From SHVO01 sp041905525 (lineage in GTDB: Bacteria > Pseudomonadota > Alphaproteobacteria > Rhodospirillales > Rhodospirillaceae), in the NCBI GenBank assembly GCA_041905525.1, contig JAYRKY010000001.1:310001-374000 (forward strand): a DNA stretch of 64,000 nucleotides. Reading direction: 5' to 3'. The notes beneath the pieces are model-generated. The model was given only the letters and a program-made list of their open reading frames with translations, ran no database searches and was not told the origin of the DNA. This document shows, piece by piece, positions 53,901 through 62,277 of this stretch. The stretch's first letter is position 1. Each line of letters starts with the position of its first letter. The translations under genes were made by a program, and so were the position numbers.

Positions 53901-56301
53901 GGAGCAATCTGACTTAGTTGCTGAGGCCGTAAGGAAGCACCTTCCGTTGATGCAGGCGGAAGTCCCAAAGCTATTTCCTTTTGGCTTGAATGCAACGGAA
54001 ATTGCGGCCAATGCAGACCATGCAAGGCGCGCAGTCGAAGCAATCAGAAGTGAGGTGTCACGTCACCGACTTGCCAGCTCTCGCGCCAATCTCGCCGTTG
54101 CTATCGAGAAATTGAAAGCGTCTAAGGGTGAGCATTCGCGAACCTTGGAAACGTTTTTGCTGACTACAGTTGGTAATCCCGACATTTCGGTAAACGAAGT
54201 GGTCGATATTTGGACTAGCCATTTGTCTGAGTTAGAGCGGTTGCGGGCTCTTCGCCCGGTGTTGGATTCAATAGCGCGTGTGGCACTCTCAATTTCAGAG
54301 TCAGGAGCCCCACAATGGGCCCGCCAATTGCTCACTCAGCCAGTGATCGGTGTTGACGATGCCTTGACACCGGAAGATTGGCATAACGCTTGGACGTGGG
54401 CACAAGCAGCATCGCATTTGCGGTCGATTGATGGTCGACGCAGACTCACAGAGCTGGACGAACAACGCCGTCAGTCCGACGAGGAGATGATGCGTAGGTT
54501 TCACGACGTCGTGACACTCCGGACGTTGTTGACCTTGCGTGCGCGTATCACAAAGAAAGTGGATGCAGCTCTACAGATGTTTCTTACCGCCATCCGTAAG
54601 ATTGGCAAAGGCACAGGCAAAAGCGCCTCGCGTCTTAGAAGAGATGCGCGGGAAGCAATGGAATCTTCCTACGCTGCTGTGCCCTGCTGGATTATGCCAT
54701 CCTGGCGCATATCAGAAAGCCTACCGCCCACGCTCGCATCGTTCGATTTAGTAATTATCGACGAAGCATCGCAGTCGGACATTGGGGTGTTGCCAGCTCT
54801 GTTGCGGGCAAAAAAGGTTTTGATAGTTGGGGACGATAAGCAGGTTAGCCCGACAGCGGCATTCATTGAGGAAACGAAGTTGCGTTCTTTGAGAATGCAC
54901 TACCTTGATGCTCAGCCATTTGGAGCGCTGTTGCTCCCCGGTAACTCACTCTACGAATTGGCGCTCGCTTGTTATCCAGGTAGACGGATTATGCTTCGCG
55001 AGCATTTCCGCTGCGTCGAGCCGATTATTCGATTCAGCTTCCAATTCTATACAGAGGAAATCGTGCCGGTTCGCGTTCCAAAGGCATCGGAACGCCTCTC
55101 GCCACCATTGATTGACGTGTATCTGCCTGAAGGCCGTAAGGACAAATCGAACCGTAATATTGAGGAAGCGAAGGCTATCGTTGACGAGGTTGAGAAGATT
55201 GTCGCTGATCCGCTGATGAGGCATCGCAGCATCGGCATTATTTCTCTTATTGGTGCGAAGCAGGCTCAGCTAATTCAGATGATGTTGCTCGAACGGATTG
55301 GTGAAGATGCCTATGTGCGCCATGACATCGCTTGTGGCGATTCAGCCGTATTCCAAGGCAAAGAGCGCGACATTATTCTCCTGAGCATGGTGGAATGCGC
55401 TGCCACTTGCACCTCAAAAACGGCGTTACCTTTCCAACAGAGATTCAACGTAGCGCTCTCCCGAGCAAGGGATCGTCAGTATCTGTTCCGTTCAGTAAAA
55501 GAGGAGAATCTTAAGCCTGACGACCTGAAGGCGAAGGTTCTGCGTCACTTTAGAAATCCGATGGAAGGGAGGTGCGCGCCATCGACCGACCTTATGGCGC
55601 TTTGCGATTCAGGATTTGAACGCGACGTATTGTGCCGCCTTCTTGCTCTTGGGTATCGCGTTCACCCGCAAGTAAAAGTCGGGCCGTACTCAATTGATCT
55701 TGTTGTGGAAGGCGAAGACGACCGGCGTTTGGCTATTGAGCTGGACGGTGACCAATACCACGGGCCTGAGCGTTGGGCTGAGGACTTGGCGCGACAACGG
55801 GTAATGGAACGTGTTGGCTGGCGATTTTGGCGTTGTTGGGGCTCAAGTTTTCGGCTCGATCCTGACGCCTGTATGGACGATCTAGTACGCAGCCTGAAAT
55901 CTTTGCAGATCGAGCCAATTGGAGCTACTGACGGGCCGACGATTTGGACGGAATTCCGGGTTCACGAAGCGCAGAAGTCCGAGGCGCAGCAGCCGGTTTC
56001 GGGCGCAGTTATTGTAACTGACGTTACCGACATCACAGAAGCCAAGACTGAGCTTGGCAACATGATCGAGATAGGCGACCGCGTGCAGATTCAACACAGC
56101 GGTGATTCGCGTGTCCGCGTCGTGACTCTCACGGCAAACCAGCATGACCCTGATGCCGGATTAATTTCGGTGGGACATCCTTCAGGCAAAGCTCTGCTTG
56201 GCGCAGAGGAAGAGGATGAAATTGAGTTCGAGTTAGATAAGAAACTGCACCGCTGGATGATCGTGAAAATTGAGAAGGCACCGCTAGGCAAAGCGGCGTA
56301 A
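50983..56301 (+). CDS. SF1 helicase - DUF559/Vsr-like nuclease - GreA/B C-terminal-like fusion, candidate defence protein
   Basis: 1772 residues. Residues 1-130 are charged and low complexity; about 140-540 is an unrecognised N-terminal domain. The UPF1-like helicase begins with Walker A GPPGTGKT at 572-579. A helical insertion of roughly 650 residues follows, then Walker B IIDEASQ with D1260/E1261, VGDDKQVSP, REHFRC, and NVALSRARDR near 1490. A restriction-endonuclease fold of the DUF559/Vsr group comes next, with E1546, D1572, E1586 and D1588 in FERDV, SIDLVV and AIELDGDQYHG. The last 100 residues (about 1665-1765) resemble the GreA/GreB C-terminal domain (GHPSGKALLGAEEEDEIEFEL). Helicase-Vsr fusions are known antiphage genes; this one is inferred to be so. 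Codons are less G+C-rich than outside. Confidence 0.85.
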   Translation: MAARYFRNSGIEELERLSSESPHDLLLAKRILDELAYRTTSRSQALKVKLEARMKSGGPSKPEAPPKDSAPRIATPALAKAGELKREIEAEEENCRTETQKEAAMSEPRISAAQQPDAANHHAKAKEQALPTANQPASPKPELTPEQKGVTQLIDYVRVLLELSDKPVWSLGSYGSVVIHEETLRNRIGIHHDLFDGDGLIYLKIDRLRRVDPPEPKPIAKDWLTIARDPFSEPVVQTLRTAVMTGADAEQHIAKGLVDADDVTKTLKPKPGEDLRDVVLRLDRFPEAKAAIDTYLNETWPQWAHEERPRRETINLYDRLFSVQQAIKIEGSDKPLEVVWGIGVARWKVPPNELDHPLIEQLVELELDDAGAILVRPRSVDPIAALKPFAAMENPGTDLVARYFREHFAKLPPEKELSPYDNESFTPILRYACAQFDRAGRYHPDTSKPDDRKVPAAGANLLVTDTWVLYARPRSENFFITDLERLREAVEKADKLPGPSIALVSEPSDEVTYSIGGRFSMGGGAGTISAGGESERAGSVQQFFFPKPFNDEQIAIVERLESDDVEGVVVQGPPGTGKTHTIANIICHYLATGRRVLVTSKSEGALTVLRDQIPEGVRDLAISLLTSEREGLKQLEATVNILASKIASLDTRATERDIADSEKRVSELNRRIKVIDAELRGFAEKHLSRIGGGENVDGILPIELAEKIIKERDQYAWFPDRPELSENHKPKFSNADIATLRTARKKVCADLSYLGVNLPSVSDLPDAANLAAIHQDLANAARIERARQPDSPVMSSLESDLIARAEALLGAVEAILAVHEKCEAAPWLANLYAIWRRTGLDAEAVRALAQLISAISDPVRRRTKIAAYAVAVPDQAHVVGDLREAISRAASGQRPFGIIPIGKSDARSAFAEIRILDQVPANENEWKRVQEVVQWRGEIATAVVQWRALTPEYSLPEIPERLEDAARALHTLLEQSDLVAEAVRKHLPLMQAEVPKLFPFGLNATEIAANADHARRAVEAIRSEVSRHRLASSRANLAVAIEKLKASKGEHSRTLETFLLTTVGNPDISVNEVVDIWTSHLSELERLRALRPVLDSIARVALSISESGAPQWARQLLTQPVIGVDDALTPEDWHNAWTWAQAASHLRSIDGRRRLTELDEQRRQSDEEMMRRFHDVVTLRTLLTLRARITKKVDAALQMFLTAIRKIGKGTGKSASRLRRDAREAMESSYAAVPCWIMPSWRISESLPPTLASFDLVIIDEASQSDIGVLPALLRAKKVLIVGDDKQVSPTAAFIEETKLRSLRMHYLDAQPFGALLLPGNSLYELALACYPGRRIMLREHFRCVEPIIRFSFQFYTEEIVPVRVPKASERLSPPLIDVYLPEGRKDKSNRNIEEAKAIVDEVEKIVADPLMRHRSIGIISLIGAKQAQLIQMMLLERIGEDAYVRHDIACGDSAVFQGKERDIILLSMVECAATCTSKTALPFQQRFNVALSRARDRQYLFRSVKEENLKPDDLKAKVLRHFRNPMEGRCAPSTDLMALCDSGFERDVLCRLLALGYRVHPQVKVGPYSIDLVVEGEDDRRLAIELDGDQYHGPERWAEDLARQRVMERVGWRFWRCWGSSFRLDPDACMDDLVRSLKSLQIEPIGATDGPTIWTEFRVHEAQKSEAQQPVSGAVIVTDVTDITEAKTELGNMIEIGDRVQIQHSGDSRVRVVTLTANQHDPDAGLISVGHPSGKALLGAEEEDEIEFELDKKLHRWMIVKIEKAPLGKAA

Positions 56302-56371
56302 TTTGCGCGCCGCTGGCTAATGCCATAGGCGATGACGGTGCGAATCCATCGCGTACATCGACAAACTGATC

Positions 56372-56397
56372 GCCCCCGTCACAGTAACACGGGGGGC
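56372..56397 (+). terminator. First hairpin after the helicase-nuclease gene
   Basis: GCCCCCGT (56372-56379) pairs with ACGGGGGGC (56389-56397), with one bulged G. No T-run follows; acts in tandem with the next hairpin. Confidence 0.5.
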
Positions 56398-56442
56398 TAG
56401 AAAACATGCTCCCCAGCCTCCCTTGGAACTCCCACCCCAGCT

Positions 56443-56467
56443 AGCCCCGCTTCTTCGCGGGGCTTTG
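56443..56467 (+). terminator. Rho-independent terminator after the helicase-nuclease gene
   Basis: AGCCCCGC (56443-56450) pairs perfectly with GCGGGGCT (56457-56464) around TTCTTC, followed by TTTGTG. A typical strong hairpin terminator. Confidence 0.75.
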
Positions 56468-56639
56468 TGCCAGCAAACCAGAACAAAATCTCCCTATGAA
56501 CGAGGGCATACAGGGGAGCAAGTCAGCGGGGGCAAAGCGGCAGCCATAAACTCGAATTTTGCGACCGGCACGCGCGCTCGCGTGAAGGATAAGATTAGGA
56601 ATTACCATCCACCGCCGGCGAATTCCCAGTTGCGACTAT

Positions 56640-57191
56640 CTAACGGCAGGTATACGCCACTGGCTGGCCAGCGCCGTAGGAATCTGGAGTACATCTGTAG
56701 CGCTCGCGAGAAGCTGGTGAGACAACGATTGTACGCGGCGCCGTAGCACCGTACGCTGTTCCCATCGCGTATCCCGTGATGAATGCTTCTGCGAACTGAC
56801 CCACCAAATGCCAAATAGGTCTTAGATCGAGCGCCTTCGTAGGTGCATATCCGTAGCCGGGAATGGGCCTTCCCTCGTTGAGAACCGGCACGAAGTTTAG
56901 TTGGACATAATTGACGTTTGCGATGACTGTGCAAGAGCCGGTGTCCGCCTTGCACTGCTTCCACGCCGCGGTGGTATGCGGAAGACCGAGGCCAGAGCGA
57001 AACTCTTCCCAATAGCAGTGAACTTGCCCACGAGCGTCTACGCCGCCCACCAATACCTTTGAGTCGGATGTGCTCGCCCTATACAGAGGCATGATTTCGG
57101 GGTCGGCTAAACAGGATTCTAGTTCGGGCGCGCCACTCGTTGCACATGACGCGAGGAGAAACGCTAGGCTTAGGGCGACAATTCGATTCAT
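56640..57191 (-). CDS. Putative lipoprotein of the island
   Basis: 183 residues from ATG 57191; the frame is open to 57218. The signal MNRIVALSLAFLLASC ends in the lipobox LASC, so Cys16 is probably lipidated. The mature part has several Cys (in ESCLADP, VHCYWEEF, QCKADTGSC, YRCTPD and the final YTCR) that may form disulfides. I do not recognise the family. It lies inside the A+T-richer segment and opposes the helicase gene, so it may be cargo of the same element. Confidence 0.6.
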   Translation of the reverse strand: MNRIVALSLAFLLASCATSGAPELESCLADPEIMPLYRASTSDSKVLVGGVDARGQVHCYWEEFRSGLGLPHTTAAWKQCKADTGSCTVIANVNYVQLNFVPVLNEGRPIPGYGYAPTKALDLRPIWHLVGQFAEAFITGYAMGTAYGATAPRTIVVSPASRERYRCTPDSYGAGQPVAYTCR

Positions 57192-57260
57192 TCGGTACCC
57201 CCCCACTGGACAGGTCATTTTCCCAGGCGCTCATGCGATGGACAAGAATATGGGCGCCGC

Positions 57261-57536
57261 CTAACTGGCGTCGTTTCGCCAGCGCCCCACGCGGTTTTCC
57301 CAGTCACGGCGGTCCTGTTCGTCTCGAAATTCAATCCATCTTCCGGTTCGAAAGACCGCGTTGGGCTTATCCTGCCACCGTCGAAAGTTCCGGAGGAGTG
57401 CATCGAAGGCGCTCAGGACAAGCCCGAGCACAAGCAGCCCGCCGATGATGGCTATTGCCCAACCAAGGAAACCGGAGACGGCAGATCCCCCGAACAACAA
57501 GCAGGCTGCGATGATTGCCAGAAAGAAGTTCGACAT
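57261..57536 (-). CDS. Small membrane protein of the island
   Basis: 91 residues from ATG 57536, chosen because MSNFFLAIIAACLLFGG begins a membrane helix; the open frame extends to 57611. Two helices (about residues 2-20 and 27-46) are followed by a charged, Trp- and Arg-rich tail (FRRWQDKPN, RDEQDRRDWENRVGRWRND). Unknown function. Upstream of, and in the same direction as, the lipoprotein gene. Confidence 0.5.
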   Translation of the reverse strand: MSNFFLAIIAACLLFGGSAVSGFLGWAIAIIGGLLVLGLVLSAFDALLRNFRRWQDKPNAVFRTGRWIEFRDEQDRRDWENRVGRWRNDAS

Positions 57537-57676
57537 GTTGGCCCCGGCCAACCTTCCCACATTCGAAGTGAAAAACCTATCACTCGGCAAAGTGCAGGCT
57601 AGCACCGCCAATACCGTACGTTTGCCGTACGCGCGTCCAAATCCTCGCCCGCAATTCTCTATGATATTGAAATAAA

Positions 57677-57710
57677 TGGCGTGCCATAGGGGATTCGAAC
57701 TCCTGGCACA
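57677..57710 (-). other. tRNA 3'-end-like remnant carrying the right island repeat
   Basis: On the minus strand GTGCCAGGAGTTCGAATCCC continues to a terminal GCACGCCA. This has the T-loop GTTCGAATC, an acceptor-like 3' strand and CCA. The 5' acceptor, D-arm and anticodon arm are missing upstream, so it is not a working tRNA. Its last 18 bases are the repeat TGGCGTGCCATAGGGGAT (plus strand 57677-57694), as expected of an attachment site made in a tRNA gene. Confidence 0.4.
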
Positions 57711-57991
57711 GGGTCATTCCGGTCCCGCACGGCCCTACCGCGCATAGTGCCCCGCCGACTCCATCGAACCACATTTCCCATTTTTCGTGTCATTAAATTT
57801 GTACGGCCGGGCAATATCGCTCGACCAAAAATCGCGCCGTGGCGCATTGTTGTGCGAGGCGCACCCGTCATTGGAGTCGCCCAAAGCAGGTCTTTGACAT
57901 TGTAAATCGTGACTCTCAGCGCGCGGCTGCCGCCTGCCGCCGCGCGTTCTGCCTCCTGTTCACGCCTCTGCGGTCCGCCGGCATCGCCCTC

Positions 57992-58148
57992 TGCCGCGTA
58001 ACTGCCGCGTGAAGGACGCGCCCTAAACCCTCGATGTGACGCAGATTTAAATTCTCTGCCGCGTACTGCCGCGTGCGAAGAAATGCCGCCAAGGCCCTGA
58101 GACACGCGGCATTTTTTCCATTCTGCCGCGCTTTGCCGCGTGCCGCGT
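57992..58148. repeat. Array of TGCCGCGT octamers
   Basis: Forward copies of TGCCGCGT start at 57992, 58003, 58057, 58067, 58134 and 58141, with a near copy at 58124 and one inverted copy (ACGCGGCA) at 58104-58111. Paired copies sit 10-11 bases apart and pairs recur about 65 bases apart. The spacing by a helical turn suggests protein binding (iteron- or operator-like). No replication gene is near. Confidence 0.55.
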
Positions 58149-58247
58149 AAAACGTGTCAAGTGAATCGGACACTCTCGAAAAGCCGGCGACGGAAAGGGC
58201 CGGGGCCTCGTGACCGCGGGAGGCGGCGGCAGCATCCACCTTTGGCG

Positions 58248-59270
58248 TCAGGCCTTTTCCACTTCAATCGTAGTGTGGCTCAAGCCGGGGATGTGGGCTA
58301 GGCGCGCCTTGTAATGCATCGCCGACTGGGGCGCCCGTGCGATTACGGTCAGCACCGCCGCCAGCTGCCCCGGCCCGATCCGCCAGATATGCAGGTCGGC
58401 AACGCGGGCGTCGCCCTCTGCTTCAATCGCCTTCCGCACGGCCACCGCCGTGCCTCCGGTCGGGGTGGCGTCCACCAGAACGCGCCCCGTCGCGCGCATC
58501 AACGTCCACGCCCAACGGGCAATGATGACCGCTCCCAGCACGCCCATGGCCGGGTCCATCCAGTTCAAACCCCAGATCAATCCGGCGATCAGCGCGACAA
58601 TCGCGAAGACCGAGGTCAGCGCGTCGGCCAGCACATGCGCGTAAGCCGCTTCATGATTGTGGTCGCGGCGGTGGGCGTGCTGTTCGGCGTGCGCACCGTC
58701 GCCATGGTCGTGGGCGTGACCGTGCTCATGGTTATGCGCGTGGTCGCCCGAATGGTTGTGCTCATGGTCGTGCCCATGGTCGTGCTCATGGTCGGGCCCC
58801 CCATGCCCATGGTGATGATCGCCCTTCAACAGCCACGCGCTCACGAGATTGACGGCCAGACCCACCACCGCCACCACGATGGACTCGGTGAAGGCGATCG
58901 GAATGGGATTGGCCAGGCGTTGAAGGGATTCAATCGCCATCAGCAGCGCGACCACGCCGAGCAGGATGGCACTGGTGAATGCCGCAAGGTCGCCGATCTT
59001 TCCTGTGCCGAAGGTAAAGGTGGCGTTGGTCGAATGACGGCGCGCATAGGCATAGGCGAACACCGCCACCGCCAGGACGGCGGCGTGGGTCGACATATGC
59101 CAGCCGTCCGCAAGCAGAGCCATGGAGCCGAAAATCGACCCCGCTGCGATTTCGGCCACCATCATGACAAGGGTCAGGATCAGCACCAGCCGCGTGCGGC
59201 CGGCGTTGCGGCTCTGGTCCGCAACGACAAGGCGGTGAGGTTCCCGGCAGGGGTGAGAATCGTCTTTCAT
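58248..59270 (-). CDS. CDF-family divalent metal cation exporter (DmeF/CzcD-like)
   Basis: 340 residues. Six membrane helices and the metal-site pattern HMSTHAAVLA (second helix) and HVLADALTS (fifth helix) are those of cation diffusion facilitators, which exchange cytoplasmic metal for protons. Between helices four and five lies a very long His/Asp-rich loop (about residues 150-208), with HEHDHGHDHEHNHSG-type repeats, which buffers or senses metal. The closest type by memory is DmeF (Co/Ni). No dmeR-like regulator is beside it. Confidence 0.92.
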   Translation of the reverse strand: MKDDSHPCREPHRLVVADQSRNAGRTRLVLILTLVMMVAEIAAGSIFGSMALLADGWHMSTHAAVLAVAVFAYAYARRHSTNATFTFGTGKIGDLAAFTSAILLGVVALLMAIESLQRLANPIPIAFTESIVVAVVGLAVNLVSAWLLKGDHHHGHGGPDHEHDHGHDHEHNHSGDHAHNHEHGHAHDHGDGAHAEQHAHRRDHNHEAAYAHVLADALTSVFAIVALIAGLIWGLNWMDPAMGVLGAVIIARWAWTLMRATGRVLVDATPTGGTAVAVRKAIEAEGDARVADLHIWRIGPGQLAAVLTVIARAPQSAMHYKARLAHIPGLSHTTIEVEKA

Positions 59271-59369
59271 GGCGCCTGTAACATCACTCCGGCGATATAA
59301 GCGCGCCGCCCCAGGTTTCCCAGCCTGCGCGCGCTTTCAATTTAACAGCGTCTCGCCCATCATAGCCGC

Positions 59370-61478
59370 ATGAACAAAGCTTTGAAAATTGAGCGCCGCC
59401 CGTCGGTCTGCCCCCACGATTGCCCCTCCGCCTGTTCCCTTGATGTCGAGGTGCTTGAGGGCAAACGCATCGGCCGGGTGCATGGGGCCGAGAGCAATAC
59501 CTACACGGCCGGCGTCATCTGCGCGAAGGTCGCGCGTTACGCCGAACGCATCCATCACCCGGACCGTCTCCTCTTTCCCAGCAAACGGGTGGGGCCCAAG
59601 GGCTCCGGTCAGTTCGAGCGCATCTCATGGGACGAGGCGATGAACATCGTCGCCTCCAGGTTCTTGGAGGCCGAACGCGATTTTGGATCTCAATCCGTGT
59701 GGCCTTACTACTACGCCGGCACCATGGGCTACGTCATGCGCGACGGCATCAACCGTCTGCGCCATGTCAAGCGCTACTCCGGACAGTATTCCACCATCTG
59801 CACCGCCAGCGCCTACGCCGGCTTTGTCGCCGGCGCCGGCAAACTCGCGGGCCCCGATCCGCGCGAAATGGGCGTCTCGGACTGCATCGTGATCTGGGGC
59901 ACGAACCCTGTTCATACCCAGGTCAATGTCATGACCCACGTCGCCCGTGCGCGCAAGGAACGCGGCGCCAAGCTCGTGGTCGTCGATATTTATATGAACC
60001 CGACCATGAAGCAGGCCGACCTGGCCCTGCTGCTGAAACCGGGAACGGATGGCGCGCTCGCCTGCGCGGTAATGCATGTGCTGTTTCGCGATGGTTATGC
60101 CGATTGGGATTACCTCAATCGCTACACCGATCACCCCAAGGACCTGGAGCGGCACCTCCAGACGCGCGGCCCCGCCTGGGCCTCCGCGATCACCGGTCTC
60201 TCGGTCGAGGAGATAGAGGCCTTCGCCCGGATCGTGGGCGAGAACAAGCGCACCTACTTCCGCCTCGGCTATGGTTTTGCCCGCCAGCGCAACGGCGCGG
60301 TGAACATGCACGCGGCCTCCTGCATCGCCGCCGTCACCGGCGCGTGGCAGTATGAAGGCGGCGGCGCCTTCCACATCAACACGGCCATCTATCATTGGAA
60401 CAAACATCTGATCGAAGGCCACGACACTATTGATACGGCGGTGCGCCGCCTCGATCAGTCGCAAATCGGGCGCGTTCTCACCGGCGATCCCGAAGCCCTC
60501 TACCATGGGCCGCCGGTGAAGGCTCTGCTCGTGCAGAACACAAATCCGGTCACCGTCGCGCCGGAGCAGGACCTTGTGAAAAAGGGCTTCGCCCGCGACG
60601 ACCTGTTCGTCTGCGTGCACGAGCAGTTCATGACCGAGACGGCGCGAATGGCGGACATCGTCCTGCCGGCCACCATGTTCATGGAGCACGACGATCTCTA
60701 CTCCGGCGGCGGGCATCAATATTTCCAGATGGGGCCGAAGCTTGTCGATGCGCCGGGCGAGTGCCGGTCAAATCATGATGTCATTTGCGATCTGGCCAGG
60801 CGCCTCGGCGCGCATCACCGCGGATTCAACATGACCCCGCGCGAAATCATCGACGAGACATTGAAGATCTCCGGCTGGCCCGGTCTCGATGTGCTCGAGC
60901 GCGAGAAGCATGTCGATGCGCAGCCAAGCTTCGAAGAGGCGCACTATCTCAACGGTTTCGCCTATCCTGACGGCAAGTTCCACTTCAAGCCCGATTGGAC
61001 GAAGGTTCCCTCCGCCAACAACGGCGCCATGGGTCCGTGGCGCGAGTTGCCGGCATTTCCGGATCATTGGGGCGTGATCGAAAACGCCACCGTGGATCAC
61101 CCGTTCCGTCTTGCCACCAGCCCGTCGCGCAATTTCCTGAATACGACCTTCACGGAAACACCGACGTCGCAGAGCAAGGAGAGGCGTCCCGAGGTGATGC
61201 TTCACCCGGATGACGCCGCGCCGCTCGGGATCGCCGACGGCGACCTTGTGCGCCTCCACAACACCCGCGGCGAAGTGCTGATCCATGCCCGCATCTTCGA
61301 CGGCGTGCGCCGGGGCGTGCTGATTGCGGAATCCATCTGGCCGAACGCCGCCCATGTCGGCGGCAAGGGCATCAACACGCTGACCGGCGCCGATCAGATC
61401 GCGCCCTTCGGCGGCGCGGCGTTTCATGACAATCGAGTCGCCATCGAAAAGGCGGCGCCGGATGCCGTCCGGCCGTAG
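59370..61478 (+). CDS. Molybdopterin-containing oxidoreductase (DMSO reductase family)
   Basis: 702 residues, no Tat signal, so cytoplasmic. C14, C18, C22 and C51 (CPHDCPSAC and GVICAKV) bind a 4Fe-4S cluster. The cofactor domain carries IVIWGTNPVHTQVN, KLVVVDIYMNPTMKQADLALLLKPGTDGALA and later LVQNTNPVTVAP, and the C-terminal molybdopterin dinucleotide-binding domain runs from about 590 (EVMLHPDDAAPLGIADGDLVRLHNTRGEV). The Cys in STICTASAYAG could be the molybdenum ligand. The substrate cannot be read; these single-subunit forms are often annotated as formate-dehydrogenase-like. Divergent from the CDF exporter with about 100 bases between. Confidence 0.9.
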   Translation: MNKALKIERRPSVCPHDCPSACSLDVEVLEGKRIGRVHGAESNTYTAGVICAKVARYAERIHHPDRLLFPSKRVGPKGSGQFERISWDEAMNIVASRFLEAERDFGSQSVWPYYYAGTMGYVMRDGINRLRHVKRYSGQYSTICTASAYAGFVAGAGKLAGPDPREMGVSDCIVIWGTNPVHTQVNVMTHVARARKERGAKLVVVDIYMNPTMKQADLALLLKPGTDGALACAVMHVLFRDGYADWDYLNRYTDHPKDLERHLQTRGPAWASAITGLSVEEIEAFARIVGENKRTYFRLGYGFARQRNGAVNMHAASCIAAVTGAWQYEGGGAFHINTAIYHWNKHLIEGHDTIDTAVRRLDQSQIGRVLTGDPEALYHGPPVKALLVQNTNPVTVAPEQDLVKKGFARDDLFVCVHEQFMTETARMADIVLPATMFMEHDDLYSGGGHQYFQMGPKLVDAPGECRSNHDVICDLARRLGAHHRGFNMTPREIIDETLKISGWPGLDVLEREKHVDAQPSFEEAHYLNGFAYPDGKFHFKPDWTKVPSANNGAMGPWRELPAFPDHWGVIENATVDHPFRLATSPSRNFLNTTFTETPTSQSKERRPEVMLHPDDAAPLGIADGDLVRLHNTRGEVLIHARIFDGVRRGVLIAESIWPNAAHVGGKGINTLTGADQIAPFGGAAFHDNRVAIEKAAPDAVRP

Positions 61479-61508
61479 TATCGTTGAAGACGGAAAGGGA
61501 GGCCCCAG

Positions 61509-62255
61509 ATGCGCAAGCGCATGATGCATAAGCTGACGACGCACAAGCTGACCATGGCGTTCGCCGCGCTTCTGGTGGTGCTGACGGGCGGAGCCTTCGC
61601 CGCCGACGATGGTTACCGCAACACGCCGCTCACCCTCGAGGGGATCGGCAAGTCCTACATGGGCCGCGATATCCCTTACCTGATGGGCCACGAAGCGGCC
61701 GACTGGCTCGAGCGGCGCGAGCGCGCCGAGGAGGAAGGCACTGGCCGCCTCATTCCCATGTTGAAGCTGAAGCCCACCGACGTGGTCGCCGACATCGGCG
61801 CCGGCACCGGCTATTTTACTTTCAGGCTGGCAAGGGAAGTGCCCGAGGGCAAAGTGTACGCGGTCGATGTCCAGCCCGAGATGCTCGACCGCATCCGCGC
61901 GCGCATCAAGTCGAACAAGATCTCCAACATCGAGCCTGTGCACGGAAGCATTGCCTCGCCGCGCCTGCCGTCGAACACGGTTGATCTCATTCTTCTCGTC
62001 GACGCGTATCACGAATTCGCGCTGCCGCGCGAAATGGGCGCGGCCATGGTGTGGTCGCTGAAGCCGGGCGGACGCATCGCTCTCGTCGAATATCGCGGCG
62101 AAGATCCCAACGTGCCGATCAAGGCGCTTCACAAGATGACCGTGGAGCAGGCCCGCAAAGAATTCGAGCCGCTTGGCCTAAAGTTCGTCAGCGTGAACAG
62201 CAGCACGCTGCCGTGGCAGCATCTGATGATCTTCGAAAAGCCCCGGCCGGAGTAA
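61509..62255 (+). CDS. SAM-dependent methyltransferase with an N-terminal signal peptide
   Basis: 248 residues. Class I methyltransferase motif I VVADIGAGTGYFTFRLA (about residues 92-108), AVDVQPEMLD (motif II acidic residue), and VDAYHEFALPREM with LKPGGRIALVEYRGE. The N-terminus has a hydrophobic stretch TMAFAALLVVLTGGAFA cleaved before ADDGYRN, so the protein looks exported although SAM is cytoplasmic. Such exported-looking methyltransferases do occur. Starts about 30 bases after the oxidoreductase and is probably cotranscribed. Confidence 0.85.
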   Translation: MRKRMMHKLTTHKLTMAFAALLVVLTGGAFAADDGYRNTPLTLEGIGKSYMGRDIPYLMGHEAADWLERRERAEEEGTGRLIPMLKLKPTDVVADIGAGTGYFTFRLAREVPEGKVYAVDVQPEMLDRIRARIKSNKISNIEPVHGSIASPRLPSNTVDLILLVDAYHEFALPREMGAAMVWSLKPGGRIALVEYRGEDPNVPIKALHKMTVEQARKEFEPLGLKFVSVNSSTLPWQHLMIFEKPRPE

Positions 62256-62277
62256 GGGCCGGAATGAGTGCGAGAGC

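Larger units (their letters stand above)
56302..56639. other. Intergenic region after the helicase-nuclease gene
   Basis: 338 bases holding two hairpin terminators (56372-56397 and 56443-56467). The rest has no gene I can support; the short frame at 56423-56746 lies across the terminator and the opposite gene's end. Confidence 0.5.
57537..58247. other. Right edge of the island, no gene supported
   Basis: 711 bases. Contains the tRNA-3'-end-like sequence with the right 18-bp repeat (57677-57710) and an array of TGCCGCGT octamers (57992-58148). Frames on either strand here are compositionally odd and lack starts; none resembles an integrase or transposase. Confidence 0.5.

Noticed and set aside
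57677..57752. Possible intact tRNA gene on the minus strand
   Set aside because: T-arm and CCA are present but no matching 5' acceptor, D-arm or anticodon stem can be formed upstream.
57992..58148. CRISPR array
   Set aside because: Repeat unit of 8 bases with unequal spacing and no cas genes; not a CRISPR.
57916..58239. 107-codon open frame on the minus strand
   Set aside because: Its residues come from the octamer repeats; no start site or homology.
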